Assembly (NCBI GenBank): GCA_963849695.1
Contig: CAWKIT010000011.1
Coordinates: 186,001 to 250,000, forward strand
From: DASSUW01 sp963849695
GTDB taxonomy: Bacteria > Actinomycetota > Thermoleophilia > Solirubrobacterales > Solirubrobacteraceae
DNA length: 64,000 bases
Direction of reading: 5' to 3'
The notes under the pieces are model-generated. The model searched no databases and was not told the DNA's origin. It was given only the letters and a program-made list of their open reading frames with translations. The position numbers were made by a program, and so were the translations under genes. This document shows, piece by piece, positions 26,639 to 34,793 of this stretch. Numbering within the stretch: the stretch's first letter is position 1; each line of letters starts with the position of its first letter.

Positions 26639-26644
26639 TAGACT
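26639..26644 (+). promoter_or_regulatory. -10-like TAGACT upstream of ssb
   Basis: TAGACT lies about 52 bp before the ssb start. Unlike most genes here, ssb has a clear ribosome-binding site (AAAGGAG), which fits a transcript with a 5' leader of about 45 nt. Confidence 0.4.
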
Positions 26645-26695
26645 CGGCATTCACAAAGCTTCCGTGCGAGTCTGAGCAGTCGAAAGGAGCCTTCA

Positions 26696-27169
26696 GTGGC
26701 CGCCACAAACATCAACCGGGTGGTTCTCACCGGCAACCTCACACGCGACCCCGAGCTGCGCTCCACCAACAGCGGCATGTCCGTGTGCTCGCTGCGCATC
26801 GCCACCAACACCCGCCAGAAGGACGCGAACGGCGAGTGGGGCGATCGCGCGCACTACTTCAGCGTGACGGTGTTCGGCGCCCAAGGGGAGAACTGCGCGC
26901 GGTTCCTGACCAAGGGTCGCCCGGTGGCCATCGACGGCCGGCTCCAGTGGCGCGAGTGGCAGGACCAGAACAACAACAAGCGCGAGAGCATCGAGATCGT
27001 CGCGGAGAGCGTCCAGTTCCTCGGCGGGCGCGACGACGCGGCCGGCAACGGCAACGGCTTCACGCCGCGCTCCGACGTCCCCGCCGACACGCGCGACTTC
27101 GAGCCCGCCGCCACCCCCGCGGCCGGCGGCGGCAGCAACACCGCCGCCGAAGACGACATTCCGTTCTAA
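26696..27169 (+). CDS. ssb: Single-stranded DNA-binding protein
   Basis: SSB coats single-stranded DNA in replication and repair. The 157-residue protein has an OB fold (NINRVVLTGNLTRDPELR, SLRIATNTRQKD, HYFSVTVFGAQGENCARFL, KGRPVAIDGRLQWREWQ), a disordered Gly/Ala/Pro linker, and the acidic C-terminal peptide AEDDIPF that recruits partner proteins. The start is a GTG 4 nt after AAAGGAGCC. It is placed between rpsF and rpsR as usual. Confidence 0.95.
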   Translation: MAATNINRVVLTGNLTRDPELRSTNSGMSVCSLRIATNTRQKDANGEWGDRAHYFSVTVFGAQGENCARFLTKGRPVAIDGRLQWREWQDQNNNKRESIEIVAESVQFLGGRDDAAGNGNGFTPRSDVPADTRDFEPAATPAAGGGSNTAAEDDIPF

Positions 27170-27303
27170 GTCCGGATCCACCGATCCCCGCGGCGCCTCC
27201 GAGCGGGGGCGTCGCCTGCCTTTCGCTACCCTGTCCGGCTGTCGCGCGCCCGTGCCAGCGGCGTGCATCCGAGCTCTGAAGGCAGCAAGAGAGGTTTTCG
27301 AAC

Positions 27304-27630
27304 GTGGCAAAGCAGCGCAGCCGGCCCACGCGCCGGCGAGATCGCAAGGGAGGGCCCGGCAGCGGGCGCCGCAAGTCCTGCCCGTACTGCCGCGACAAGG
27401 TCGAGTTCGTCGACTACAAGGACATCACGGCGCTGCGGAAGTTCATCTCCGACCGCGGGAAGATCCGCTCGCGGCGGATCACCGGGGCCTGCCGCCGGCA
27501 TCAGAACCAGATCGCCACGGCCGTCAAGCGCGCCCGCGAGCTGGCGCTGCTTCCGTACGTCGGCGATACGCGCGAGTCGCGTGACGACCGCGATCGTGAC
27601 CGCGGTCGCGACCGCGACCGCGAGCGCTAG
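27304..27630 (+). CDS. rpsR: 30S ribosomal protein S18
   Basis: S18 pairs with S6 in the small-subunit platform. The 108-residue protein carries the zinc-type cysteines CPYC and C..H (CRRHQNQ), then the RNA-binding core VEFVDYKDITALRKFISD and GKIRSRRITGACRRHQNQIA. The C-terminus has an unusual Arg/Asp repeat (RDDRDRDRGRDRDRER) of about 16 residues beyond the normal end. The start is a GTG behind AGAGAGG. rplI begins 6 bp downstream. Confidence 0.95.
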   Translation: MAKQRSRPTRRRDRKGGPGSGRRKSCPYCRDKVEFVDYKDITALRKFISDRGKIRSRRITGACRRHQNQIATAVKRARELALLPYVGDTRESRDDRDRDRGRDRDRER

Positions 27631-27636
27631 GCCGCC

Positions 27637-28089
27637 ATGCCCCAGGCCATCCTCCTCCAAGACGTGGAGCAGCTCGGCGAGCGCGGCCAGGTCATCGACG
27701 TCTCGAAGGGATACCTGCGCAACTTCCTGATCCCGCGCAAGCTGGCCGAGCCGGCCACCAAGGGATCGGTCGAGGCCGCCCGGCGCCGCCGCGAGGCCGC
27801 CGACCGCGCGGTCGCTGACGCCGAGACCAAGGCGCGCGAGAGCGCCGAGCTCCTCAACCGCACCGTCCTCACGATCTCGCACCAGGCGGGCGAGGACGGG
27901 CGGCTCTTCGGCTCGGTCACGTCGCAGGACATCGCCGACGCGATCAAGGACGCCCGCGGCATCACGATCGACCGCCGCGACATCCGGCTCGAGGAGCCGA
28001 TCAAGACGGTCGGGACGCGCATGGTCGAGATCGAGGTCACGCCCGGCGTGATCGCGACCGTCAAGACCATGGTCACCGAGCAGTCGTAG
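27637..28089 (+). CDS. rplI: 50S ribosomal protein L9
   Basis: L9 binds 23S rRNA near the L1 stalk and helps keep reading frame. The 150-residue protein has the typical N-terminal domain (AILLQDVEQLGERGQVIDVS, GYLRNFLIPRKLA), a long charged connecting helix (ARRRREAADRAVADAETKAR) and the C-terminal domain (GRLFGSVTSQDIADAIK, EVTPGVIATVK). It overlaps nothing and is 6 bp from rpsR, clearly in the same operon. Confidence 0.95.
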   Translation: MPQAILLQDVEQLGERGQVIDVSKGYLRNFLIPRKLAEPATKGSVEAARRRREAADRAVADAETKARESAELLNRTVLTISHQAGEDGRLFGSVTSQDIADAIKDARGITIDRRDIRLEEPIKTVGTRMVEIEVTPGVIATVKTMVTEQS

Positions 28090-28208
28090 CGCCGGCCCGC
28101 CGCGCGACTCACCCCCGGTTCGTGCCGACTTCGTAACGCCTCCGTGACAATTCTCCGGAGGTAGCGGAGAGGGGGCCCGAGGCGGTCCTGAGCGACCGGT
28201 GGTCGGCC

Positions 28209-28214
28209 TAGAGT
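28209..28214 (+). promoter_or_regulatory. -10-like TAGAGT before dnaB
   Basis: TAGAGT ends 10 nt before the dnaB ATG at 28225. No ribosome-binding site lies in the interval, which suggests a leaderless dnaB transcript separate from the ribosomal-protein operon. Confidence 0.45.
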
Positions 28215-28224
28215 TGACCGCCGC

Positions 28225-30225
28225 ATGAGCGCTCCCGATCGGACCAACGGCCACGGCTCGCACGCAGGCGACGGAGCTCGTCGCGGCCTCGACGGCCCGG
28301 TCGCGCCGCCCCAGAACCTCGAGGCCGAGCAGTCGGTGCTCGGGGCCGTCCTGCTGTCGGACACCGCGCTGCCGGCCCTGATCATCGACGAGCGCCTGCA
28401 CCCGGACGACTTCTACCGCGAGAGCCACGGGCGCATCTACCAGGCGATGCTCGACCTGCACACGCTCGGCGAGCCGGTCGACGCGCTGACCCTGGTCGAG
28501 CACCTCAAGCAGGCGGGAGACCTCGAGACGGTCGGAGGCCGCGCGGCGATCGACCTGCTCGCCGGCTCGGTCCCGGCGGTCGGCAACGTCCGCCAGTACG
28601 CCCGCATCGTGCGCGACAACGCGATGCTCCGCCGCCTCCTGCGGGCGTCCTATGAGATCCAGGCGCGCGTCCACTCGCACGAGGCGCTCCCACGCGACCT
28701 GGTCGACATGGCCGAGCGCGCGATCCTCGAGGTCGCCCACGAGGACAGCCGCAAGGACTTCCGCCCGATCAACGACCTCCTCGACTCCGAGCTCAACAAG
28801 CTCGAGCGCCTGTCCCGCGAGGGCAAGGCGATCACCGGCACGGCATCCGGCTTCGACGACCTCGACGCGATCACCGGCGGCTTCCAGCCCGGGAACCTGA
28901 TCATCCTCGCCGCCCGCCCGAGCATGGGGAAGTGCCTGGCCGGATCGGCACTCGTGTACGACCCACGTACGGGCGCTCGCCGGCGCATCGACGAGTTGGT
29001 GACGTCGATCGAGGCCGGTGAGGAGGCCTACGTGGCCTCCGTCGGCCCAGATCTCAAGCTCCGCCGCTCGCACGTGAGCGCGGGCCTTCGCAGCGGCAAG
29101 CAGCCCGTTTTCCGACTCACCACGCGGCTGGGGCGGACGATCACCGCCACCGCCAACCACCCATTACTCACGTTCGACGGGTGGCAGGAGCTACGAGACA
29201 TCGAGCCCGGCTGCCTGATCGCGGTGCCAGGGCGCCTGCCTGGGAATCACGCGTCCGGGGACGCGCGGGCCAGCGAGCCACTGCGGCCCGCCGCGCCGAT
29301 CCCCAACCAGAACGTCGAGCAAGCCAGTACTCGGTTGTCCTTGGGACCGGGCTCGAGCGCGACGCTGGCGCGCGCGACCGAAACTCCGGCACTCGAGGAC
29401 TTGGCGTGGTCGGACCTTTCGTGGGACGAGGTCGCGACGATCGAGTTCGAAGGAGTGGCCGAGACCTACGACCTCACCGTTCCCGGCGACCACAACTTCG
29501 TCGCGGACGACATCGTCGTCCACAACAGCGCGTTGATGGCCAACTTCGCCGAGAACGCGGCGCTCGAGGCCAACAAGGCCGTCGCGCTGTTCTCGCTCGA
29601 GATGTCGGAGTCCGAGCTCGCGCAGCGGTTCATCGCCTCGCAGGCGTCGATCCGCGGTGACGACCTGCGCAAGGGAAAGGTGCCGCCCTCGCGATGGCCG
29701 AAGATCCTGCAGGCCTCGAACCGGCTCGCCCACTCGCCCCTGTACATCGACGACTCGTCCGACCTGTCGGTGCTCGACGTCCGCGCCAAGGCGCGCCGGC
29801 TCGCGCAGCAGCACGCCGACGGGCTCGGACTCCTCCTGATCGACTACCTCCAGCTGATGCGCGCAAGCGGCACGGCCGACAACCGCGTCGAGCAGATCGG
29901 CCAGATCTCACGTGGGCTCAAGACGCTCGCGCGCGAGCTCGACGTGCCGATCATCGCCCTTTCCCAGCTCAACCGCGGCGTCGAGCAACGGACCGACAAG
30001 CGACCGGTCCTCTCCGATCTACGTGAAAGCGGCGCGATCGAGCAGGACTCGGACCTCGTGATGTTCATCTACCGCGACGAGTACTACCACGACGATTCGG
30101 AACGGGAGGGGATTGCGGACCTGATCATCTCCAAGCACCGCAACGGCGGCCTCGGGACCGTCGAGTTCGCATTCCAGAAGGAGTTCCCCCGGTTCATGTC
30201 GTACGCCGGGGGCGACGGATATTGA
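28225..30225 (+). CDS. dnaB: Replicative DNA helicase DnaB with internal mini-intein
   Basis: DnaB unwinds DNA at the replication fork. The N-terminal helical domain (PPQNLEAEQSVLGAVLLSD) and the RecA-like domain are complete, but the Walker A motif AARPSMGK is interrupted after Lys236 by a 198-residue intein and resumes with SALMANFAENAA. Once spliced, the helicase is 468 residues, a normal size. Walker B is LLLIDYLQLM, and the later LSQLNRGVEQR and RESGAIEQDSDLVMFIYRDE motifs are intact. Unspliced DnaB cannot bind ATP, so activity depends on splicing. The next gene encodes a DnaC-like loader, overlapping by 3 nt. Confidence 0.96.
   Translation: MSAPDRTNGHGSHAGDGARRGLDGPVAPPQNLEAEQSVLGAVLLSDTALPALIIDERLHPDDFYRESHGRIYQAMLDLHTLGEPVDALTLVEHLKQAGDLETVGGRAAIDLLAGSVPAVGNVRQYARIVRDNAMLRRLLRASYEIQARVHSHEALPRDLVDMAERAILEVAHEDSRKDFRPINDLLDSELNKLERLSREGKAITGTASGFDDLDAITGGFQPGNLIILAARPSMGKCLAGSALVYDPRTGARRRIDELVTSIEAGEEAYVASVGPDLKLRRSHVSAGLRSGKQPVFRLTTRLGRTITATANHPLLTFDGWQELRDIEPGCLIAVPGRLPGNHASGDARASEPLRPAAPIPNQNVEQASTRLSLGPGSSATLARATETPALEDLAWSDLSWDEVATIEFEGVAETYDLTVPGDHNFVADDIVVHNSALMANFAENAALEANKAVALFSLEMSESELAQRFIASQASIRGDDLRKGKVPPSRWPKILQASNRLAHSPLYIDDSSDLSVLDVRAKARRLAQQHADGLGLLLIDYLQLMRASGTADNRVEQIGQISRGLKTLARELDVPIIALSQLNRGVEQRTDKRPVLSDLRESGAIEQDSDLVMFIYRDEYYHDDSEREGIADLIISKHRNGGLGTVEFAFQKEFPRFMSYAGGDGY
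28933..29526 (+). other. Mini-intein in the DnaB P-loop
   Basis: The intein begins with Cys1 (CLAGSALVYD, block A), has the block B TxxH motif in TATANHPLLTFDGW, and ends with block F/G (AETYDLTVPGDHNFVADDIVVHN, whose last residues are His-Asn). Ser follows as the +1 nucleophile. All residues needed for standard class 1 splicing are present. No LAGLIDADG or HNH homing endonuclease is seen; a low-complexity linker of about 50 residues (intein positions 105-155) takes its place. The insertion point is the Walker A Lys, the site also used in mycobacterial DnaB, and differs from the RESG/SIEQD site of cyanobacterial DnaB. Confidence 0.93.
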
Positions 30226-30995
30226 GCGCCTGTCCCGACAATCGCTGCGACGGCTCGGGGTTCCTGTACGACGACGACGGGCGGACGGCGCGGCCCTGCT
30301 CGTGCCGGCCGGCGCGGATCGCCCGCAAGCGGGCGGCGGCGGTCACCGGGCGGTTGCCGAAGCGCTTCCGCGGCGTGTCGTTCGACCGTGAGCCGGTGGT
30401 GTCGATGAACCCGGCGCTGATCCGGGAGGTCCGGTTGTACGTGAGGAGCATCGACCAGCGGCTCGACGAGGGCCGGGGGATCTGGTTCGTGGGAGGCGTC
30501 GGGACCGGCAAGACCACGCTCGCCATGCTGATCTCCAAAGCCGCGATGGAGGCGGACCGGACGGTCGCCATCTACTCGCTGCCGCGACTGCTCTCGCAGC
30601 TGCGGGACACCTATGACGACGACGCGCAGTTCTCGCTCGGCGAGCTGATCGACCGCCTCTGCTCGGTGGACCTGCTGCACATCGACGACGTCGGCGCCGA
30701 GCAGAGCTCGCCGTGGGTGCTCGAGCAGCTCTACACGATCGTCAACACGCGCTACGAGGACGACAGGGCGGTGCTGCTGACGACGAACCTCGATCGCCAG
30801 CAGCTCGAGGACCAGATCGGGCCCCGGACGGTGTCGCGCATCTACGAGATCTGCGGCGGTGAACCGCTGCCGATGTGGGGCGAGGACCATCGCCTCCCGC
30901 AGCACGAGCGGGTGGAGGAGCCGGTGGCGGACGAGGACGCGTTCTGGGAGGGCGCGGCGCCGTCGCCCTACGGCCGCCGGGCGGCCGGGTCCTAA
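30222..30995 (+). CDS. DnaC/DnaI-like helicase-loader AAA+ ATPase
   Basis: A 257-residue AAA+ protein starting at a TTG that overlaps the dnaB stop. An N-terminal cysteine cluster (CPDNRCDGSG..., then CSC) resembles the zinc-binding N-domain of DnaI. The ATPase core has Walker A (GGVGTGKTTLAML), Walker B (VDLLHIDDVGAEQSS) and sensor 1 (VLLTTNLD), followed by TVSRIYEICGG, a region with a likely arginine finger. Loaders of this type place DnaB on origin DNA. Being next to dnaB supports that role. Many actinobacteria instead use other loaders, so this is notable. Confidence 0.8.
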   Translation: MSACPDNRCDGSGFLYDDDGRTARPCSCRPARIARKRAAAVTGRLPKRFRGVSFDREPVVSMNPALIREVRLYVRSIDQRLDEGRGIWFVGGVGTGKTTLAMLISKAAMEADRTVAIYSLPRLLSQLRDTYDDDAQFSLGELIDRLCSVDLLHIDDVGAEQSSPWVLEQLYTIVNTRYEDDRAVLLTTNLDRQQLEDQIGPRTVSRIYEICGGEPLPMWGEDHRLPQHERVEEPVADEDAFWEGAAPSPYGRRAAGS

Positions 30996-30998
30996 ACT
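30993..30998 (+). promoter_or_regulatory. -10-like TAAACT before purA, overlapping the loader stop
   Basis: TAAACT ends 8 nt before the purA ATG at 31007, and its TAA is the stop codon of the helicase-loader gene. Confidence 0.45.
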
Positions 30999-31006
30999 CA
31001 CGCCCG

Positions 31007-32326
31007 ATGGCAGGCATCGTCGTCGTGGGCGCCCAGTGGGGCGATGAGGGCAAGGGCAAGATCACCGACCTCTTCGCCGAGCACGCGGACATGGTGATCC
31101 GCTTCCAGGGCGGCAACAACGCCGGCCACACGATCGTCCGCGAGGGCACGAAGTGGAAGTTCCACCTGATCCCGTCCGGGATCCTCTACCCCGGGCGGCT
31201 GTGCGCGATCGGCAACGGCGTGGTGATCGACCCGAAGGTCCTCACCGGCGAGCTCGACGATCTGCGCGCCAAGGGCGTCGACCTGTCGGGGCTGAGGATC
31301 AGCGCCAACGCGCACCTGATCATGCCCTACCACCGGCTGCTCGACCACGCCGGCGAGGCGAAGCTCGGCAAGCTCCAGATCGGCACCACGCGCCGCGGGA
31401 TCGGCCCCTGCTACGCCGACAAGGCGGCGCGCCTCGGGATCCGCGTCCAGGACCTGCTCGACGAGAAGATCCTGCGCAAGAAGATCGCCGCGGCGATGGA
31501 TCCGAAGCGCCTGAGCCTGCGCCCGTTCGCCAAGTCGCCCGAGCTCGACCTCCAGTCGATGACCGAGGACTACCTCACCTACGGGCACCGGATCGAGCAG
31601 TACATCACCGACACCGCGCGCCTCACCTGGGAGGTGCTCGACAGCGGCGGGACGGTCGTGTTCGAGGGCGCGCAGGGGACGCTGCTCGACATCGACCACG
31701 GCACCTACCCGTTCGTCACCAGCTCCAACGTGGTGGCCGGCAGCGCCTGCGCGGGCGCCGGCGTCGGCCCGAAGGACATCGACGAGGTGTGGGGGGTGGC
31801 GAAGGCGTACGCCACCCGCGTCGGCTCAGGCCCGTTCCCGACCGAGCTCGACGACGACCTCGGCCACGCCATGCGCGAGGCCGGGGGCGAGTACGGGACC
31901 ACCACCGGCCGCGCCCGCCGCGTCGGCTGGATCGACCTCGTCGCGCTGCGCTACGCGGCCCGCATCAACGGCCTCGACCACCTCGCGATCACCAAGCTCG
32001 ACGTGCTGACCGGTCTCGGCGCGCTCAACGTGTGCACGCGCTACCGCGGCGTCGAGGAGGCGAGCTTCGACGCCTATCCCTACCACCAGACCGTCATGCA
32101 CCAGGCGGCCGGCGACTACGAGCGGCTGGCGGGCTGGAACGAGGACATCGGCGACTGCCGCGACGAGCGCGACCTCCCGCAGGCCGCCCGCGACTACCTC
32201 GCCTACATCGCCGAGTTCGTCGGGGTGCCGGTTGCGCTCGTGGGCGTAGGCCCGGGGCGGGAGCAGACCTTCTTCACGGAGAGCGGCCGCGCGAGCGTCG
32301 CGGCCACAGCGGCGGCGCCCGCCTAG
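31007..32326 (+). CDS. purA: Adenylosuccinate synthetase
   Basis: PurA joins IMP and aspartate using GTP, the first step from IMP to AMP. The 439-residue protein shows VVVGAQWGDEGKGKITDLF (P-loop with the catalytic Asp), GGNNAGHTIV, IGTTRRGIGPCYADKAAR, FEGAQGTLLDIDHGTYPFV, GVAKAYATRVGSGPFPTEL, GRARRVGWIDLVAL and NGLDHLAITKLDVL. A start at ATG 31007 gives the family N-terminus. Its 3' end has an open antisense frame from the RDD gene. Confidence 0.96.
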   Translation: MAGIVVVGAQWGDEGKGKITDLFAEHADMVIRFQGGNNAGHTIVREGTKWKFHLIPSGILYPGRLCAIGNGVVIDPKVLTGELDDLRAKGVDLSGLRISANAHLIMPYHRLLDHAGEAKLGKLQIGTTRRGIGPCYADKAARLGIRVQDLLDEKILRKKIAAAMDPKRLSLRPFAKSPELDLQSMTEDYLTYGHRIEQYITDTARLTWEVLDSGGTVVFEGAQGTLLDIDHGTYPFVTSSNVVAGSACAGAGVGPKDIDEVWGVAKAYATRVGSGPFPTELDDDLGHAMREAGGEYGTTTGRARRVGWIDLVALRYAARINGLDHLAITKLDVLTGLGALNVCTRYRGVEEASFDAYPYHQTVMHQAAGDYERLAGWNEDIGDCRDERDLPQAARDYLAYIAEFVGVPVALVGVGPGREQTFFTESGRASVAATAAAPA

Positions 32327-32920
32327 ATCCTTGACGACGCGAGTGTCCACGATGAAGTCGTGGAGCGCCCGGTTCTCCTCGTCCCACAGCGGCCACAGCA
32401 CGTCGGCGAGGCTGGCCAGGCCGCCCGTGATCGCGGCGACGATCCCGAACAGCAGCGTCTTGACCGCCACCTCGCGCAGCATCGCGAAGCCGAACGTCAT
32501 CGGCTCGCCGTTCGCGCGCACGACGCGGATGCCGACCGCCATGCGCCCGAGCGTCTTGCCGTTCGTGCGCGCCATCAGGGCCGGCGCGTACAGCAGCGCC
32601 ATGATCGACACGCAGATGATCGCCAGGAACAGGCCGACGACGATCGATATCCAGCCCGCGTCCTCGCCCGCGAAGAACCCGAGCGAGAACGGGGCCGTGA
32701 TCGCGATCAGCAGCAGCAGGCCGCCGACGCCGACGATCACCGAGTCGATCAACGCCGCGCCGACGCGCGACCACCAGCCCGCCAGCACGTGACGGCCCGC
32801 CAGGTCGGTCTCCCCGAACGACGCGATCGGCGGCCCTCCGGCGCCCGGTGGCGGCGCGGTCGTGTACCCCGGCGTCTCCGCGAGGGGCGGGCGCTCGGGC
32901 AGCGGCCGGTGCTCGCTCAC
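31826..32920 (-). CDS. RDD-family membrane protein (C-terminal extension doubtful)
   Basis: The protein starts at a GTG overlapping the wecB stop (GTGA). A proline-rich cytosolic N-terminus precedes an RDD domain: HVLAGWWSRVGAALIDSVIV, a hydrophobic pair of segments, TNGKTLGRMAVGIRVVRANG and DVLWPLWDEENRALHDFIVD. RDD proteins are small multi-pass membrane proteins of unclear transport function. Family similarity ends near 32345 (DTRVVKD). The frame then continues for about 165 codons antisense to purA; a TAG in the next frame at 32325 suggests a one-base error there, so the true end is probably about 32325. Confidence 0.7.
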   Translation of the reverse strand: MSEHRPLPERPPLAETPGYTTAPPPGAGGPPIASFGETDLAGRHVLAGWWSRVGAALIDSVIVGVGGLLLLIAITAPFSLGFFAGEDAGWISIVVGLFLAIICVSIMALLYAPALMARTNGKTLGRMAVGIRVVRANGEPMTFGFAMLREVAVKTLLFGIVAAITGGLASLADVLWPLWDEENRALHDFIVDTRVVKDLGGRRRCGRDARAAALREEGLLPPRAYAHERNRHPDELGDVGEVVAGGLREVALVAAVADVLVPARQPLVVAGRLVHDGLVVGIGVEARLLDAAVARAHVERAETGQHVELGDREVVEAVDAGRVAQRDEVDPADAAGAAGGGPVLAPGLAHGVAEVVVELGRERA

Positions 32921-33990
32921 GACTTCGACTGTACCGCCGCCCGCAACGCCGCCACCACCCGCTCGCCCGCGCGGCCGTCGCCGTAGAGCGGCGGCCGCTC
33001 GGCCGGCAGCGGGCGCTCGAGCGCGGCCACGGCGGCGTCCGCGTCGAGGTCGACCAGGGTGTTCCACCCGGCGTCGACGGTCTCCGTCCACTCGGTGACG
33101 GGCCGCAGCGTCAGGCACGGGACGCCGGCGAGGTAGGCCTCCTTCTGCACGCCGCCGGAGTCGGTCAGCACCGCCCGCGCGTGCAGCAGCAGCGCCGTGA
33201 AGTCGAGATAGCCGAGCGGCGGAGTGAGCCGCACGCGCCCGTCGAGCCGCTCCAACAGCGCCGCCGCCTCGAGCCGCGCGCGCGTCCGCGGGTGCAGCGG
33301 CAGCACCACCGGGCCCGGCACGGCCAGCAACAGCTCCACCAGCCGCTCGAGCCGCGCCGGGTCGTCGACGTTCCCCGCCCGGTGCGCGGTGACGAGCAGA
33401 TAGCCGCCGCTCTCCACTCCCCACGCCTCGAGCGCCGCCATGCGTGCCCGCGCGCGCGGCGCCAGCAGATGCGCGACGTCGACCATGACGTCACCCACCA
33501 CGACGACCTCGCCCGCCACCCGCTCGAGCCGCAGCGTCTCGGCCGCGCGCTCGGACGAGCACAGCAGCAGCGCCGCCGCATGGTCGGCCAGCACGCGGTT
33601 GAGCTCCTCCGGCATCGTCCGGTCGTAGGAGCGCATCCCGGCCTCGACGTGCGCGACCGGCACCCCGGCCTGCGCGCCCGCCACGGCGCCCGCCAACGTC
33701 GAGTTGGTGTCGCCGTAGACCAGCACCACGTCCGGTCGCTCGGCCGCCAGCAGCGGCTCCAGCGCGGCCAGCATGCGCGCGGTCTGCGAGGTGTTGGTGC
33801 CACCCCCGACGCCGAGCCGATGGTCCGGGCGCGGCAGTCCCAGCTCGTCGAAGAACACCCGCGACAGCTCGTCGTCGTAGTGCTGGCCGGTGTGGACGAG
33901 CACCTCATGCGCGCCCGCCCGCAGCCGGTCGGAGACGGCGGCGGCCTTCACGAACTGCGGCCGGTTGCCTATGACCGTGACGACACGCAA
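32917..33990 (-). CDS. wecB: UDP-N-acetylglucosamine 2-epimerase (non-hydrolysing)
   Basis: This enzyme interconverts UDP-GlcNAc and UDP-ManNAc for cell-surface polysaccharides. The 357-residue protein has VTVIGNRPQFVKAAAVSDRL at the start, VLVHTGQHYDDELSRVFFDE, DVVLVYGDTNSTLAGA, VAHVEAGMRSYDRTMPEELN with active-site residues, LVTAHRAGNVD and LTDSGGVQKEAYLAGVPCLTL. The start is a TTG at 33990. The class IV aminotransferase ends 4 bp upstream, and the RDD gene overlaps the 3' end. Confidence 0.92.
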   Translation of the reverse strand: MRVVTVIGNRPQFVKAAAVSDRLRAGAHEVLVHTGQHYDDELSRVFFDELGLPRPDHRLGVGGGTNTSQTARMLAALEPLLAAERPDVVLVYGDTNSTLAGAVAGAQAGVPVAHVEAGMRSYDRTMPEELNRVLADHAAALLLCSSERAAETLRLERVAGEVVVVGDVMVDVAHLLAPRARARMAALEAWGVESGGYLLVTAHRAGNVDDPARLERLVELLLAVPGPVVLPLHPRTRARLEAAALLERLDGRVRLTPPLGYLDFTALLLHARAVLTDSGGVQKEAYLAGVPCLTLRPVTEWTETVDAGWNTLVDLDADAAVAALERPLPAERPPLYGDGRAGERVVAALRAAVQSKS

Positions 33991-33994
33991 GCGG

Positions 33995-34780
33995 CTACGC
34001 CGCGGCGCTCGCCAGCTCGCGCTCGATCCGCCGCGCCAGGCGCTCGCCGGACTCGATCGTCACCGGCCCGGGCGCCGCAGGCAGCTCGATGTCGTCGACG
34101 ACCGCGATCGGCATCGCCTCGCGCACCGTGGAAGCGATGAACGCCTCCTCGGCCGCCGCGACGTCGTCCAAGGTGCACGGCCGCTCCTCGGCTTCGCACT
34201 CCTCGAGCAGGTACGCGCGCGTGATCGAGGCGAGGATGCGGTCCTCCAAGGGCGGCGTGTACAGCCGCCCCCCGGCGACCCAGAAGAACGTCCACGTCGG
34301 CCCCTCGAGCACGCGCCCGTGCGGCGTAACGAGCAGCGCCTCGTCGAAGCCGCGCTCGCGCGCCAGGCGGCCCGCGAGCATGTTCGCGGCGTACGAGAGC
34401 GTCTTCAGCCCGTCGAGCACGCGGGTGGGGGCGTAGGTCACGGTCGCCACGCGGGCGACCGGGGGCCGCGCCGGCAGCGGCTCGACGGTCAGGATCCGGC
34501 GCCCGCCGCGGGTCAGCACCACCCGCAGCAGCGCGTCGACCGGCCCGGCGGCTCCGAGCAGGGCGTCGATCTCCGACCGAAGGGAGCCGACGTCGAACTC
34601 GAGCCGCAGCCCCGCGCAGGTGCGCTCGAGCCGCGACACGTGCTCGGCGACCGCGAACGGCCGCCCCCCGTACAGGCGGAGGACCTCGAAGGCGCCGTCG
34701 CCGCGCGTGAGACCCTCGTCGGTGACGGGGATCCGGGTCTCCTCGGCAGGGCCGATCGTTCCGTCCAGGCTGGCCAGCAT
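33995..34780 (-). CDS. Class IV PLP aminotransferase (PabC/IlvE family)
   Basis: A 261-residue fold type IV enzyme, either aminodeoxychorismate lyase (folate synthesis) or a branched-chain/D-amino-acid aminotransferase. It shows GDGAFEVLRLYGGRPF at the active-site entrance, the PLP-lysine segment LKTLSYAANMLAGRLARERG, DEALLVTPHGRVLEGPTWTFF, and the phosphate-binding TRAYLLEECE region and EAFIASTVREAMPI. The size and the LEGPTWTFFWV stretch look closest to PabC-like members, but this is not decisive. The ATG at 34780 follows a -10-like TAGCCT by 7 nt. Confidence 0.85.
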   Translation of the reverse strand: MLASLDGTIGPAEETRIPVTDEGLTRGDGAFEVLRLYGGRPFAVAEHVSRLERTCAGLRLEFDVGSLRSEIDALLGAAGPVDALLRVVLTRGGRRILTVEPLPARPPVARVATVTYAPTRVLDGLKTLSYAANMLAGRLARERGFDEALLVTPHGRVLEGPTWTFFWVAGGRLYTPPLEDRILASITRAYLLEECEAEERPCTLDDVAAAEEAFIASTVREAMPIAVVDDIELPAAPGPVTIESGERLARRIERELASAAA

Positions 34781-34787
34781 GAGCCGC

Positions 34788-34793
34788 AGGCTA
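34788..34793 (-). promoter_or_regulatory. -10-like TAGCCT before the class IV aminotransferase
   Basis: TAGCCT ends 7 nt before the ATG at 34780 and contains the TAG stop of the beta-propeller gene. Confidence 0.45.

Noticed and set aside
31826..32325. True 165-residue extension of the RDD protein
   Set aside because: Antisense to purA and unlike any domain; kept in the frame as seen, but considered likely the result of a one-base error.
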